From Exophiala sp. HKRS030 (taxonomy: Eukaryota > Ascomycota > Eurotiomycetes > Chaetothyriales > Herpotrichiellaceae), in assembly GCA_023897205.1 (NCBI GenBank), contig JAHWDD010000003.1, positions 2,607,665-2,671,664 on the forward strand: a stretch of 64,000 bases of DNA, written 5' to 3'. The translations under genes were made by a program, and so were the position numbers. A model generated the notes under the pieces. That model was not told where the DNA came from, searched no databases, and saw only the letters and a program-made list of their open reading frames with translations. This document shows, piece by piece, positions 19,844 to 32,662 of this stretch. The stretch's first letter is position 1, and every line of letters starts with the position of its first letter.

Positions 19844-22800
19844 TTTAATTGATTTCAATACCTCTCGGTAGAGGATGGAATCATCAAGTCTGCGAGAGTT
19901 GATGTAGGTATGGTCGCGATATGATAAGGAGTTTCATCGACTGGCAAGTGTACTTTAGTGTTTCTCACCACGATCCCAGGTGTGGACAGCCTTCTCAGCA
20001 TTAGCGAGCATGCGACTCTACAGGAGTTTCGCCGGATTGGTCTTTTTGGTGGCTGCGGGGTTGTCAGAGTGTGTAAGACCTTTCCATATTGATCCAAATT
20101 GAACTAAAGTTCCAGCCTCACACACATGAAGAAATAATGAGCCTATGACCAGGGAAAGACTTTTTTGACAAACTCCTATATGTACGTCAAGAGGTGTGTC
20201 GTGACTGAGAGCAACCAATCTGCTTGGTTGACCTACCTACGCGAAGGCGACATTCACCAACTCGCCACAATGGACTTCTTTCGTCGACGATCTCCTGCAG
20301 GAGCAGTTTGGGAGTTTTATGCTTCTCCTCGAGAAGACTCCTGCGGCCGCACATGTCTGCTCGTTGTTGCGTAATGATAACAAACGAAAACGTAGGATCG
20401 CAGACCGGGGTTGTCACTCGGAAGGAAGCAAATGTAGGGGCAAAGTGTCCCGAAAGAGCAGTTCTGGTGGATCCATCTGATCGCAAACACGCCGTTGTGC
20501 CTAGATAAGGTGACCACTCCGCTGGAAGCCGAGTTCGGGCTCAGGGACTAGATCTGAAACTAACTTGGCAACAAGGGATTTAGTGAACACCAAGAGTTCG
20601 GACATTAAACTGCCACGAGGCGAAGCTGGGACCCGTATCTGCAGTCCTCGACACGGCGTCTAGTCCACTAACTAGTTGTTTCAGGTTGACGGCGCCAGTT
20701 CAGGATACAAGGTCGGTGCCGGTCAACCATAAATAAGCCTCCATACAGTTCATTAGGGTTTCTCTTGCCAACAATGTCGGTCGAGAAACTGTTCGGTCCT
20801 GGGCCTCAGACAATGAAAGTCCCAAATAGGAGGAGAGTATGATTTAGGTGCAGCGTTTGACCAACCTGTTCAGCGAGATGGGAGACAATGGAGGAAAGCC
20901 TGCCTAGGCACAGGATTATACCCCGTATTGCTTAGTGGCATAAAAATTCGCCACTGGTCGATTTGGACATGATCCAGAGCACGCCTCATAATCTTGTTGT
21001 TTCTCTTCTTGTCCTTTAAGTTTCGCAAATAGCAGAAAACCAACGACTAGCAGCAATGTATGCGACTATCGGTTTTGTTGCTCGCTCGGATTCGGAGGAA
21101 AGAGCCAAGAAAACTAACGGCCAAAAGTCTTATTTTGTGTATACTAGAGCCTTGGGAGGCCGACTGATCCGAAATGAACTCTAAAGTCTTCTGTCCCCGG
21201 AATCAAAATATGCTTTCTGATCAAAAGTTCAGATAAGTTGGGAGACCAGAAACGGATCATCAGAGGGTATACACGAGTACACAACAGAAACGTGCTATAA
21301 TTTCGAGAGTGGTGCAACGTCCAAGAGGACAACTGGGAGGCTCGAGTTACTGGCGATGACTGGTAACAAGGTAGTAGTTTCACCTGACTGGCGATATTAT
21401 TCCCAAGACGACATAAATGCTAGGTAGTACCTTCTTGAAGTAGGTCGACTATTAGAATGACCCCACTGTTACCTCGCAGCTGGTAAAGATGGTGTGATGC
21501 TCCACTAGAGCCCCTGCGTACCCAATGCAAACCTTTGCTTTCGGTAAGTCTTGCCTGGAAACTCTGGTCCAAGGCTCTCCAGCCTTTGCGTGCCGGAAGT
21601 CGATACAATACTTATCGAATCGCAAGTGAGAGGACTTCTGAAGCACATGATGATTGGCAAGTGAAGGCCAACGACTGACAGGATCCTTGACGTATCGTGC
21701 AAGTCCTCTAAGGATTACCCAGAATCCGGGGATTGAACACAATTCAGGGGCTCCAATAAGGTTTGTGCCAGCTTCATTGGTGTTTCTACTATAGTGAATC
21801 TTCCTTGGTGCTTCCCATTCCAGGTCTGCGGTTTCTGACTCCATTGGCTCCAGTATACGAGGTCTCAGGGCTTTCCTGTGGGAACTATGGTGCATCGGGC
21901 TCAATCCCACTCGAAAGTTAGGGTTGTCGGGTAACCTCTTATGCCGAAGAACAGGACGTGAGCCGTTCGTGAAAATCCTTACCGAGAGAGCCGCAGGAGC
22001 CGGTCTTATCTGCACCAGGTCGCCTAATGCAGATCAATCGAGCTGCCTTCCGAGGATTTTTGAATGCTGAATAGACGTTGGCACTCAGGCTCTAGTCTCG
22101 GCAGTATGCAAGTTACCTTCCAGGATGAGAGAAAGATTTGGAAGCAATGCATATCTTCAATGATGTTTACAAAACTTGTGATCGGAGGGGCCGTTTGTAC
22201 AAGTGGGCTCGAGAATTTTGCCACGCCTTACTCCGTCGCTGACCTGAATGACAAGGTTTGAATCAAACCGTTTGGGTTCGGGCAGAGCCACCACCCTCGA
22301 TCGGACAGCATGGTTCATCCCTACCAGACTATCGTGCCGAGGAACTTGGTGATTCAAGGTTTGGAGCGAAGGCAATATGACAGTTCAACGTCTTTCGAAC
22401 CGTTTCAGGGTCTTGTGTATTACTACGGAGTAGTAACATGAAAATTCGGACCTTGACAACCTTCCTGTGTCAATTCTGGAACAAAAGATAGCTTCGTCAC
22501 GATAGTCCACCCAGGATTTGGCACGATGCGTGCCATTATTCTTCGCTTGAATCTGGCGAGGGGCTAACATGAAGGCCGAAGGCAGCATTGCGCTATCATC
22601 GCCTCATCACCATCCCATACACATGTATGTAACGTTACAACAGAATTAGCAGCCAACAGTAGCCTGGTTTTGGCATTAGCCAGACGACCTAGAATCCTCA
22701 CTGTCTTCAGTCCGTAGTCATTCCTTACCTGGTCTCGTACGCAGTGAAGAGTTGACTTATGTAGTCGGCAACGGACTACATACTCATTTCAATTGCAGTA

Positions 22801-22902
22801 CATGAGCAAAATGTGATCGACAAGATATCCATGCTGCTTCTCTCCTTTTAGCACATTGACACATGTATAGACTGTGATTTTCGTTCTCCTTAGACCTGGA
22901 GA
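19844..22902. other. long intergenic stretch without a recognisable gene
   Basis: Several open frames exist on the minus strand, the longest at 21452-22015 (187 codons). None has a recognisable domain or links into a gene model with convincing introns. One TACGGAGTA element sits at 22424-22432. It may hold a decayed gene or a non-coding transcript; neither is visible. Confidence 0.4.
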
Positions 22903-24914
22903 TCATCTCTGTAGATGCTTTGTGACGTCAGGGCCGATGCTAGGTCTTCTACTGCCTGGTCTAGCCTGCATTTCAAAACTGTTACGCGGACTGTTATATG
23001 AGGCGTCTAAGCCAGTCGTGTTAGCAAGAGCTTCGGTAACACTAGGTACGAAGCTCGGTCGTCGTTCGTCCATGGTTGCGACGCTGTATTTTTTAACCAG
23101 GTCTCGATTCGCAGTCTCATCGAAGGCGTCTGCATCTGTGGTGGAGAACTTTCGAGCGGGGACCTGTTTGGCGAAGAGAATGTCGAGTTGTTCGTATGTT
23201 CGGTCCTTGGTTTCAGGCAAGCGGAAATATGCCCATACGAAGGTGAGCATAGCCGTAGTCCCCCACACGAAGCCAGTATAGCCGCGGAGGTTCCAAGCCT
23301 GAGGATTCATAAAGTAAGGCTGAAGTACTCCGGCAATGACACTAACGATATAGTATGCATTCCGGGCGAGGCAAACAGTCTTTTGACGGAGACGGGTTGA
23401 TCCAATTTCGGCAGGGAGTGCCCAACCTAGTTGGCCTGCACTTAACTGAAAGCAGAACGTCCAGACAATTGTCAAGACTGCTTGAGTCATGCCGACAGAG
23501 TTGTTGGAGTTCCACACATTTAACACACCAATGGTGTACAAGATGATGCCCATGGTGAACATACCGATAATGTATATCTTTCGGCGGCCGAAGTATGGCA
23601 TGAGGGCAAACCAGTTAACCAAAGTACCCACTAATGCCAGGCCAGTGCCACCCAAGTTGAGAGAGTAAGTAGTCTCGGTAGCTAGACCAACTTGTTCGAA
23701 GAAGTAACTTGCGTTGTAAGCAAAGGACGAACCAGAGAGAACTTGGCCTGCGAAGCAGATACATGCGATTTCTGTCCTGCGGCGTTCGAAGCCAGTGAAG
23801 CAATCCCAGTAGGAAGTACCGACGCTGAGCTCTTCCTCTAGATTATTGGTAAACACAATCGTTGCAAGAGTCTCCTTGACGTCAATTTTTGCAGAAGCCC
23901 GTTGCAGACGGCGTAGAGATTTCTCGGCATCTTCCAGGCGGTTGTGACGGACGAGATGCCATGGACTTTCCGGGCAGAATAACAACAAGGGAATTAGGAA
24001 GCAGGGCCAAGTCCATTGTATAGCAAAAGGAATACGGTAGCCCCATTGATCCTCTCGCGCGAGACACGCCCTCAGGACCCCAGCGGCAATCAGTTGACCT
24101 GTTCATCGTCTTAGACACAGAGACAAGAGTACACCTCCCAAATAGGTCAAGGGCATAAACGTACCAATAATAAAACACATATTTGTCCAGCTGGTCAAGT
24201 AGACACGTAGAGCCATGGGCAAACATTCTGACGCAAATGCTGGCGCTATCACGGCTATTGAGCCCCACGGAAAGCCACAAAGCACTTGACCAGCAAGCAG
24301 AACGCCGATATTGGGAGCGAAGAAGGTCAGGAAGATGAAGCAGGACAGGAACATAAGAGAGCCAACAAGCACACGCTTCTGACCAAATATTGCAACCAGA
24401 TAGCCGCAGAGAAGAGTCCCAAAAAAGGCGCCGACGCCAGCAGCGTTTCCGAGACCTGCCATCCATGCTGGGCTTAGTTGATAACCTGATCTGGTCTGTT
24501 CAGAGACTCCGACATACTCGCCATCTATATGCCGTCAGTATGGTCCAAGGTGAGTTTCCGTGAAATACTTAGATACATTTGAGTTGAAATTGGGGAAATG
24601 CATAAAAGTTTCCAATGAGGATGGTATCGTATCCTGGTAAACGTTTAGTCCAGTGAGATATCGGACAGTTTGAGCACACACACACCTTCCATGATAACGC
24701 ACATGCTGACCGTCAGACACCAAAAGATGGCCATTGGATATGCTTTGATGGCTTGCATAGGGGTCAGATTATGTTCCAGCTGGGATCGGTCTGCCGCAGC
24801 CTGGCTAAGTGGGCGTTCTTGCCATTTCTCGTCGCTCCATTCGCGGTCGAAATGTTGATTACTTTCGACATGAGAAACATGGCGCTGGTGGACGGGCTTC
24901 TGATCGGTGGACAT
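22903..24914 (-). CDS. MFS sugar transporter, maltose-permease (alpha-glucoside:H+ symporter) type
   Basis: Four exons (24686-24914, 24577-24633, 24165-24524, 22903-24098) sum to 614 codons, giving 613 aa; all junctions keep frame. The start is ATG 24914 (MSTDQKPVH); the longer upstream frame has no ATG. A hydrophilic N-terminal tail precedes twelve membrane segments of the sugar-porter family. Diagnostic stretches are MEGYDTILIGNFYAFPQF (helix 1), FCPESPWHLVRHNR (loop 6-7) and LPETKDRTYEQLDILF (after helix 12), closest to fungal Mal-type permeases. It should import alpha-linked di- or oligosaccharides with protons across the plasma membrane. It is transcribed away from an alpha-galactosidase gene 1.7 kb off, with a Zn2Cys6 regulator beyond. 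That suggests an alpha-galactoside such as melibiose or raffinose as substrate, which is inference from position. Confidence 0.92.
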
Positions 24915-26609
24915 CTCGAAGAATGCTTGAGGGCTCGGGATCAATATGCGATGGGTTATCTCTTCAAGGATAATACGAAGGAGAATTTGAAGAGATACAC
25001 TAAACCCCAGCTCTGGTCAGGAGGCAGGTTGACTTATATAGGGCACTCTGCACACATTTCCTTGATTTCTCTGGTTGTACATGTAACCCTGATTTAGCAT
25101 TGGTACTACATTTCGGACCACCAAAGCAACAGTGGAAGGCGGAAATGACTGAACGGCCAGACCAATACTGGAAGTTCAATTCCGCCTGAGAAGTTCGGTT
25201 GACCGGCTATTGATGGAGCAAAGGATGCTGCCATGGAGAGGAGGCGTTTTCTGCGACAGATGCCGCGGTCGAAAGACGATCAGAAAAAGGGAATAGAGTA
25301 GCACATCGCCTGCAACAGAGATTTTGGGGTGTTAGCACGGTGGCATGGGGAGCTAGGCAGATGACTGCCGGTGTACCCCTACCCCGTCATTTTAGCGATG
25401 TAGGTTGGATGACCACGATAGAGTTGATGGGGTTGATGGAGTATGTAGGGAACGACGAGCTTGGCAGAAGATGAAATTCATGTGCTTGGCAGCATTCGGT
25501 GGTGTCTTGGGACGTAGCTTCCCTGTGGAGATATCCACAAAATGCAGAGTGCATTAAGGAAAGAGCGATGGGGACTTGGCCTCACAAAGGGGAAGGATGA
25601 AGCAGGAAAGAGGAAGGAAGAAAGAGTAAAGAGGAAAGAAAGGAGGTAGCCCACAAGAGAGTCTTATGTCGTCGTTGCCCCTATATATCGACAGTCAACG
25701 GGTCAAAAATCAGTGAAATCGCAAATGATCAATCATCGCTATATCCATGGGAAGTATGTATGACAGTGGCGTGTAGACCACCAGTAAGGCGGAGAACTTC
25801 AAATACCCCGGAATATAGCCTGCTGATTAACCCTCACGCACACCCCTCAACACCCCTGGACGCGGTGAGCTCTCGCGGCAACTGAAGTTTCCCTGCGCCA
25901 GGCAGTTGCGACAAGTTGAGAGTCTGGAGAGTATCCATCGATTCTTGATGTGCATCACGAGATAGTGTGCTGTCGATCCATACTCAGTAGACCTCCTACC
26001 GGCAGTTCTGCTATCCTCTCTTGCCAAAGACTCCCAATGGCCGCAATCCGCCGGATATTTCTCCATGCCAATTCCGCCTTTCCCCTCCAGAGCCCAGAGT
26101 ATCCCTATGTTCACGTCCGGTTAGGCGCCATTCAATGGGCGTCGCCGAGCCCAACGAGCCCCACGTAGGGATTACACCAGGCAATTCCTCAGGGCTCCAT
26201 TAGGCACAAGATCAATCATCAGTCAATGTTATGTCTGATTTCCCCGCAAGACCCGCAGTTTTCCGCCGCGAGCTCCTTCATTCCCGACGACGTTCGGCCA
26301 TACTGTGGTCAAATCTGTAGCTCCTCCCGATTGATTTCATGCAACAGCTCTGTTATGCTTCCTCCACGTGATCCTGGAAAACAGCCTGTTTGCCGTGGTT
26401 ACATGGCTTTGAGAAAGCCACCGCCTTAATCACCAGGGGCCGATCCCATCAAATATTTTCTTAATGTGCATGAGGCTTGAGATTCTCATACTATGACTCT
26501 GCAATACTTTAACCATGCAATAGACCAACAGAAGCAAGGTAATTTATCTTTCTTCTCCTTTACACTTCCACCTGCGTCTTGCCTTACACTTTCTCTTTCT
26601 TTGGCCAGC
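24915..26609. promoter_or_regulatory. shared divergent promoter region, transporter and alpha-galactosidase
   Basis: No gene was recognised. The two genes are transcribed apart from this 1.7 kb stretch, so it should carry control sites for both. A purine-rich tract lies at 25587-25646 and an AT-rich TATATAT element near 25682. I did not find an operator that I can name with confidence. Confidence 0.4.
25587..25646. repeat. polypurine tract
   Basis: About 60 bases are almost entirely A and G on the plus strand (GGAAGGAAGAAAGAG-like), within the divergent promoter region. Confidence 0.8.
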
Positions 26610-28121
26610 ATGCTGTCCTTGCTTCTGAACGCCTTGCTGGCAGGTCCGGCAACTGCTGTCAACAATGGCTTGGCCAGAACCCCCAGATGGGTTGGAACAA
26701 TTGGAATTCTCTAGGCTGTGACGTTTCGCAAGATTTGTTGCTAGATACATCCAAAATTCTCGTGCACAGTGGCTTGAGAGATGTCGGCTATCAATATGTT
26801 GTTCTTGATGATTGTTGGCAGGATGGTCGAGGTGCAGACGGTTATATCCGATCTGACTCAAAGAAATTTCCAAAGGGAATGAAATGGGTTGCGAAACAGC
26901 TTCATGACTTAGGATTTCTCTATGGCATGTACTCAAGTGCAGGGGAGTTGACCTGTGCCAGATATGAGGGGTCATTGGATCACGAAGAGAAGGATGCAGA
27001 GAGCTGGGCATCATGGGACGTCGACTACTTGAAGTACGACAACTGCTACCACCGTGGTCGTTTTGGATATCCCGAAGTGTCATTCAATCGCTACAACAAG
27101 ATGGCTCAAGCGCTCAACAAGACAGGACGGCCTATCTTGTACAGCCTGTGCTCATGGGGGGAGGACTACGTGCATACCTGGGGCATGTCTATTGCCAATT
27201 CCTGGAGGATCTCGGGGGACATATACGACCATTTCAACCGGCCAGACGCATTATGCTCCTGTGATGACCCCAGAGATCCCCATTGTGTCGCACCTGGTTC
27301 ACATTGTTCGGTCATGAATATCATCAACAAGGTCTCTGCCTATGCCGACCGTGGTCAGTATGGAGGCTGGAATGATCTTGATATGTTGGAAGTCGGTCAG
27401 GGCGGTATGTCAGACGAAGAGTACAAGGTATGTGATATCCTTTCGCATCTATCAAGAGTATTGGCCTTAGACTAACATTCCCCACACAGGCACATTTCTC
27501 CATGTGGGCTGCTGTCAAATCTCCTCTGCTCATTGGCGCCGACCTTCGCGAACTGTCGGCAAAGACCCTCACCATCCTCAACAATCCTGCCGTCATCGCT
27601 GTCAATCAAGATCCTCTTGGTCGGTCTGCTCTACAAATCTTCAAGGACGAGAACGTGAAGAAGGATAAATATGGCCAGGGCGAAGTTCAGATTTGGACTG
27701 GACCTCTCTATCCCATGATCAACTTGTTATTCTCCTCAATGCCGCCGATGAGGACATGGAGATGACTACCACCCTCAATGACATCTTTGTCCACGAAGGA
27801 CCTGAAGGCTCTTCAGCCCAGACCAAGGAAGAGTTTGACGTCTACGACTTGTGGGCAGATCGAATGACGGATTTTACAGCCGAGCAGATACTCGGAGGCA
27901 ATGCTCAATACAAGAAAGACTGGTACAATTCGACTCAAACACCATACAAGGTTGGTCTTCAAGAAGGGGACAGCAGACTGCTGGGCAAGCGTGTTGGTAG
28001 TATTGGCCCGAAACATGATACGTTGCGCGCGAACGTACCGCGACATGCAGTTCGCATGTTCAGGCTACGTAACCTGAACGGGGCAATACCGAGGTATGCT
28101 GTTGCCAAGGACGAACTATGA
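26610..28121 (+). CDS. GH27 alpha-galactosidase with two single-base frame breaks
   Basis: The product would be a secreted GH27 enzyme that removes terminal alpha-1,6-galactose from melibiose, raffinose or galactomannan. Exons are 26610-27427 and 27490-28121, split by a 62 bp intron. A signal peptide (MLSLLLNALLAGPATA) precedes NNGLARTP, after which the frame jumps to QMGWNNWNSLGC. The jump lies in a C5 run at 26680-26684 where C6 would be in frame. Core motifs follow: VLDDCWQDGRG, YLKYDNC (nucleophile Asp) and GWNDLDMLEVG (acid/base Asp). A second break lies at about 27706-27717, between EVQIWTGPL and DQLVILLNAADED. Both are -1. With them allowed for, the length is 483 aa, normal for the family, and no other damage is seen. 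Either the gene is recently broken or the assembly has two errors; I favour the latter. Confidence 0.9.
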
Positions 28122-28702
28122 CTGTCGATCCTATAGTCTTACTCCATGTCATCATCTCACAAGCACTTGGTTTACACTCAAAAACATTTTCGGCGTTTTG
28201 GTTGGGAATCAATAGATAGATTTTGAAAGAGGGCAATGGCGGACACCTGATGGAGACCAACACGGAATAGTTGTTGTAAACACATATAATGATATCAGCT
28301 CCCTGTCAAGTCAGTTGCTGCCCCTCCTATTCGTAATCACAGGTCAAGGTCGTCGCTGGATGCCAGTAGTGAGAATTCGGACGAAATCACACGACGAATA
28401 GGCTCTGATGCAGCCCCAACCCCGCAGCTCGCCCATCAAATACTCCACATTTGGAAAAATAGACCAGGATCTGAACCAACTTCAGCTCACCACCCCATAC
28501 TCCCGTCGACCCATAATCCACATGCTACCAAGCACTAGTTAGAGGCAATTTTCTCTCGTCGTTACATTCCATAGCTCTCTAGTAATTGCAATCCCTATCT
28601 TTTGCGGAAAACGATCTTGGTAGCACGAGCATTGGGTCCAGCTTTGCTTGATCGTTCGCCTCCGGGTTACTAGGATCAGAAACAATACAAGATCATCGAA
28701 TC
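28122..28702 (+). other. intergenic, upstream of the Zn2Cys6 regulator
   Basis: This is the 3' flank of the alpha-galactosidase gene and the promoter of the regulator. No gene or repeat was recognised. Confidence 0.4.
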
Positions 28703-30356
28703 ATGCGTCCTCCCACAGCTTGTGTCGCCTGCCGGTAAGTGGTCGCACCGCCCATACCGATGCAATTCCGCAAAGCAATGCCGCTCTCACCCTTCAGAAA
28801 ACCGAGTTAACTAACGTTCTAAGCAATCGCCGTCGAAAATGCGAACCCACCACTCCTGGTGCCGCTTGCATCTACTGCAAGAATCGCAATGTCAAATGTT
28901 CCTTTGCCGCTCAGATGGATGGAAATTGGGACCTCAATCCGAATACACAGTCCCAGTATCCCCAACGCTAGAGCTGACTCGGTGCCGGAGCATCAGCACT
29001 CGGTTGCCTTCTAAGCCGCTGTGCATCGAGATTGTCGACTTGTATTTTCGTTACATCCATGACAAATTCCATAGTCTCTTCCACCGACCTAGCTTGATGC
29101 AAGATGTTGCCGACGGCACCGTTCCCAACGTCATTCTATTCGCTATAATCAGTCTTGCCGCGCGGTTTTCCGACGATCCGTTCTTTGCTGACCAGGATCC
29201 TCGCACCAGGGGCCGTCCATATGCCCAGGAAGCCGAACATTTACTCGACTTGCGCGAAGTGTCGCTAAACACTCTTCAAGCTGCAGTCTTGCTTGGGGCT
29301 TATGTCATCACCGAGGGCGAAGCTGCAGTCGAAGCGGTCTACTATGGAATTGCTTGTCGGAATGCCCTCCTCCTTGATCTCCCCAACGTGCTCACTCTCT
29401 CACGAGTCGAGCAAGAGGTCAACAGGCGAGCATGGTGGACTTTGTGTATGATCGATGTCTGGTCATCCAACGGCGTTAAAATCCCACGGGCACTGACTCC
29501 CCGGCCGGACGTTCCATATCCTATGGAAGAGACTATTTTTCTTCAATTGCGGCGGGGAGATCTCGACCTTCCCAGTCCGAGTGTCATGGAAGAATCGTCA
29601 TCATCCTTGCTCACCCAAATGATTCGACTCAATGCAATTCTGGTGGAGATCAGTACAGTGAACCAACTGGCGGCAACTAATTCCGGTGGATTTGAGTTCA
29701 ACCATCAAGATGCAGTTCACACATTGACAATGAAATTGGAAACTTGGTATCAAAATCTCCCCTCGCAGCTACAAGACACTCCCGCAAACTTGGCCCGATA
29801 TGCGGCCCTTGGTCTGGGTCCCATGTTTGTCGCAGTATACCTAGGATACTACCACTACGGCCAGCTACTCTACTATCCATATCTCCACGAGGACTCATAC
29901 GACGACACACTCCATGCGCGATACTACGCCGACAAATGCAAAGCCCATGCCATAGGACTCTGCGAAATCCTGTATCGAGCCTACTCGACACCCGGCTGCG
30001 AAGTCTATTATACCATGGTCGGACACGTTCTTGTGATCTCGTCGACCGTCCAACTACACACGCTACTTTTCGGAACAGACGAAACACAGATCCGAGCCGC
30101 CAGATCGCGCCTAGAGAAGAACTTTGAGATCCTGACGAGGTTGCAGACTTTCTGGCCGACAATGGATGTATGCTTCACGAGATTCCGCGAGTTTCACAAG
30201 GCTTGTCTCACGCTCAAGGAGACATCATTCCGAATGGATCGCTGGATGTTGCAATTCTTGTTTGAATTCGCTAAGCCAATTGAGGAGAAGGACCCGGATG
30301 AGTTGGCAGAGTTGCGACCGTGGTCAATGCAGGATCTTGGGTTTAGTCCTTTTTAA
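28703..30356 (+). CDS. Zn2Cys6 fungal transcription factor
   Basis: Three exons (28703-28734, 28824-28949, 28997-30356) sum to 506 codons, giving 505 aa. The first intron has a TTAACTAACG branch site; the second (47 bp) joins the zinc cluster to the main domain in frame. Residues 7-36 form a binuclear zinc cluster with spacing C-x2-C-x6-C-x8-C-x2-C-x6-C (ACVACR, RRKCE, CIYCKNRNVKC). The rest is a fungal-specific transcription factor domain (Fungal_trans type): DLYFRYIHDKFHSLFHRPSL near its start, then RRAWWTLCMIDVWSSNG. Such proteins bind CGG-containing sites and switch on nearby catabolic genes. It lies directly downstream of the alpha-galactosidase on the same strand, so it is the likely local regulator of that gene and the transporter. 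This link is inferred from position only. Confidence 0.9.
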
Positions 30357-31015
30357 ATCATGCTTGGATGACAGAACATCTGAAGGGACTCACTGATCGG
30401 GCAATACTCCGGTACCCATAAACAAATCATCCAAAGTCACCACACAAGTCCTGCATGTATTGGGCCCAACAGTACCATTTGCAGCGCGTTTCGAAAAACA
30501 GCTTTTCAACGAAATTCTATTACTTAGTGGCCGAAGTTGATGGGCAAAACTCATCCTCCTTCCAGAAACACCTGCGTACAAGTCGTAGGCACTCCCACAA
30601 GTGTAGCAGCATCCCCGAGTGAAACAATGCTGGGTAATCTCTGGCATATTGTCCTACGGTCTTGCATACGAGCTATCGCTACACCACCAGCCGAGACACA
30701 ACAGATACATGTACCTGAGGCCTTGAAATACTGTCAGGGATGAAGTGACGGAATTCTTGATGATGGCAAGAAGTACCGGGAAGGGGCGAGGCTGCACGAG
30801 ACTCAAAATACAGCGACGAAACGGGTGGGAACAGAATTAAATCACGACAACCCATCGAGTCTGCTATAGGACAACTCGCCAGCCATTATCTCTATCACCG
30901 GACTTATGGCAGGCTGCCTTGAGAAAGAACTACACATGTATGGCAATACGACAGAATCACTCAAAGTGTCATAATTTCACCAGATGACCAGAATTGTGCG
31001 ACATATATACCCTCT
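30357..31015. other. intergenic between convergent genes
   Basis: These are 3' flanks of the regulator and of the isopropylmalate dehydrogenase gene. No gene was recognised. Confidence 0.4.
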
Positions 31016-32662
31016 TCACAAAGCCAAAGCCTCGTTCGGTCCTGTGGGTACATGTTCCTTCTTCAACTTGGTCTCCCACTCTTTATTCTCATCGGCATAC
31101 ACAGCATGTTCTTTGGCGCGGGTAGTCAATTCCTTCTTCGTCGGCTCGGCTCGACTTGACTTTCCCGACAGGATCTGCCTGAGGACACCGACGACAGCAT
31201 CACCGACCTGCTTCGTGGTAGCCTTGCCACCCAGATCACCCGTTCTGATCTCCAAGCCTCCAATATCCTTCCCATCCAGGACCTTCTCCACAGCCTGTTC
31301 CACGGCTAGAGCTTCATCACGTAGGCCGAAACTATACCTCAGCATCAAAGCTGCCGACAAGATCTGCGCTACGGGATTGACTATGCCTTTGCCAGAGATA
31401 TCTGGCGCAGAGCCGTGGGTAGGCTCGTATATTCCATTGCATCTGCTTCCATCGGGAACACCGCAGATGGACGCACTAGGCAACACGCCTAATGTTCCGA
31501 CGACGCCACCGGCCTGATCGGACAGCATGTCTCCAAACGTGTTGTCGGTATGGATCACGCCATTGAACATCCGAGGGTTCTTCACCATCAACATGGACAG
31601 CGAATCAGCAAGCTGATGTTTTAATTCAACGTGCGGAAACTCCTTCTCAAAGACCTCAGTCGTGACTTTCCTCCACAGACGCCCACTGGCAAGCACATTC
31701 GCCTTGTCACTAGACCACACCGTCGCAGGTCCATCAGCACATTTCCCCGTCCCTAAACCGTCTTTGCCCATCGTCTCAGCCAAAGCAGCAGCAACACGCG
31801 ACGCACGCACGATCTCATCTCGCGAATAAGCCCACGAATCCGACGCGTAGTCCTGTTTCTCGATCTTCTCGCCGAAATAAGCACCGCCGCAGTTCTCGCG
31901 CAGCAGGATGAAATTGGTGCCTTGTGCAATTTCAGGCTTGAGAGGTGATAATGGAATCAACGAGCGCGAGTAGAATGTGCATGGGCGGATGTTGGCGAAG
32001 GCGTCGAGATGGCGTCGCAGGCGGAGCAGACCTGATTCTGGGTTTGGGTAGGCAGTGCCCCTGTTTTCGGGTAGGTGGATATGTCAGTATCATATTTTCA
32101 AGTATAAAGCAGTTTTATAGTGAACCAAAGAATTCGAGATCTCTAATTTCCAATCACACGGCAGACCTGTTGCTCAATAGAATAATGAACCTGCACACTT
32201 CTAGTAATAACAATACCACCACCACCACCAATAGAGCATGGACCCCAGAGCACGAACGCTATGAAACCAAGCAAAGACACAGCGAAAACCCAGCCGCCCA
32301 AAACCAGACGTCGAAGACAGACAGACAGACAGAAACAAAAAGGGAACTCACCACTCAGGCCCACCAACACTACCGAACAAAACCGCATCACTCTCGTCCT
32401 TTGCAATCCTCAACACCTCATCGGTAATGGGCGTCTGATGCTTATCGATACTCGCGCCACCGGCAATCTGGTGGTTATACTGGAAGGTGACACCGGCGGG
32501 CGACAGCTCCTGCACCACGTCGAGCACCTTCAGCGCTTCGGCCATCACTTCGGGTCCGACGTGGTCACCGGCGATCACGAGGATGCGGAATGTCTGACTG
32601 GATGGGCCCGATGGGGTGGTGGTGTTCGTAGTGTCGGTGTTAGAGATGATTGGGGCGGCCAT
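31016..32662 (-). CDS. leu2: 3-isopropylmalate dehydrogenase
   Basis: Two exons (32352-32662, 31016-32060) give 452 codons, 451 aa; the junction restores GGPEW-GTAYPNPE in frame. The enzyme oxidises and decarboxylates 3-isopropylmalate with NAD+ in leucine synthesis. Motifs in order are ILVIAGDHVGPEV, AVLFGSVGGPEW, LLRLRRHLDAFANIRPC, ILLRENCGGAYFGE, the signature NTFGDMLSDQAGG and YEPTHGSAPDI. The start is ATG 32662 (MAAPIISNT); upstream the frame is open but has no ATG. Two things differ from typical fungal enzymes of about 360-390 aa. There is a Thr/Ser-rich N-terminal extension of about 25 residues and a Lys/Glu-rich C-terminal extension of about 50. The intron is 291 bp, the longest in the window, and contains ACAG repeats. 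The CDS shows no frame break. Confidence 0.95.

Noticed and set aside
21452..22015. 187-codon minus-strand open frame
   Set aside because: No recognisable domain and no matching exons upstream or downstream.
26643..26684. An intron (GTCCGG..CCCCCAG) to explain the first frame change in the alpha-galactosidase
   Set aside because: It would remove the conserved NNGLARTP and does not give the right phase; the shorter GTCAAC option is 29 bp, too short to splice.
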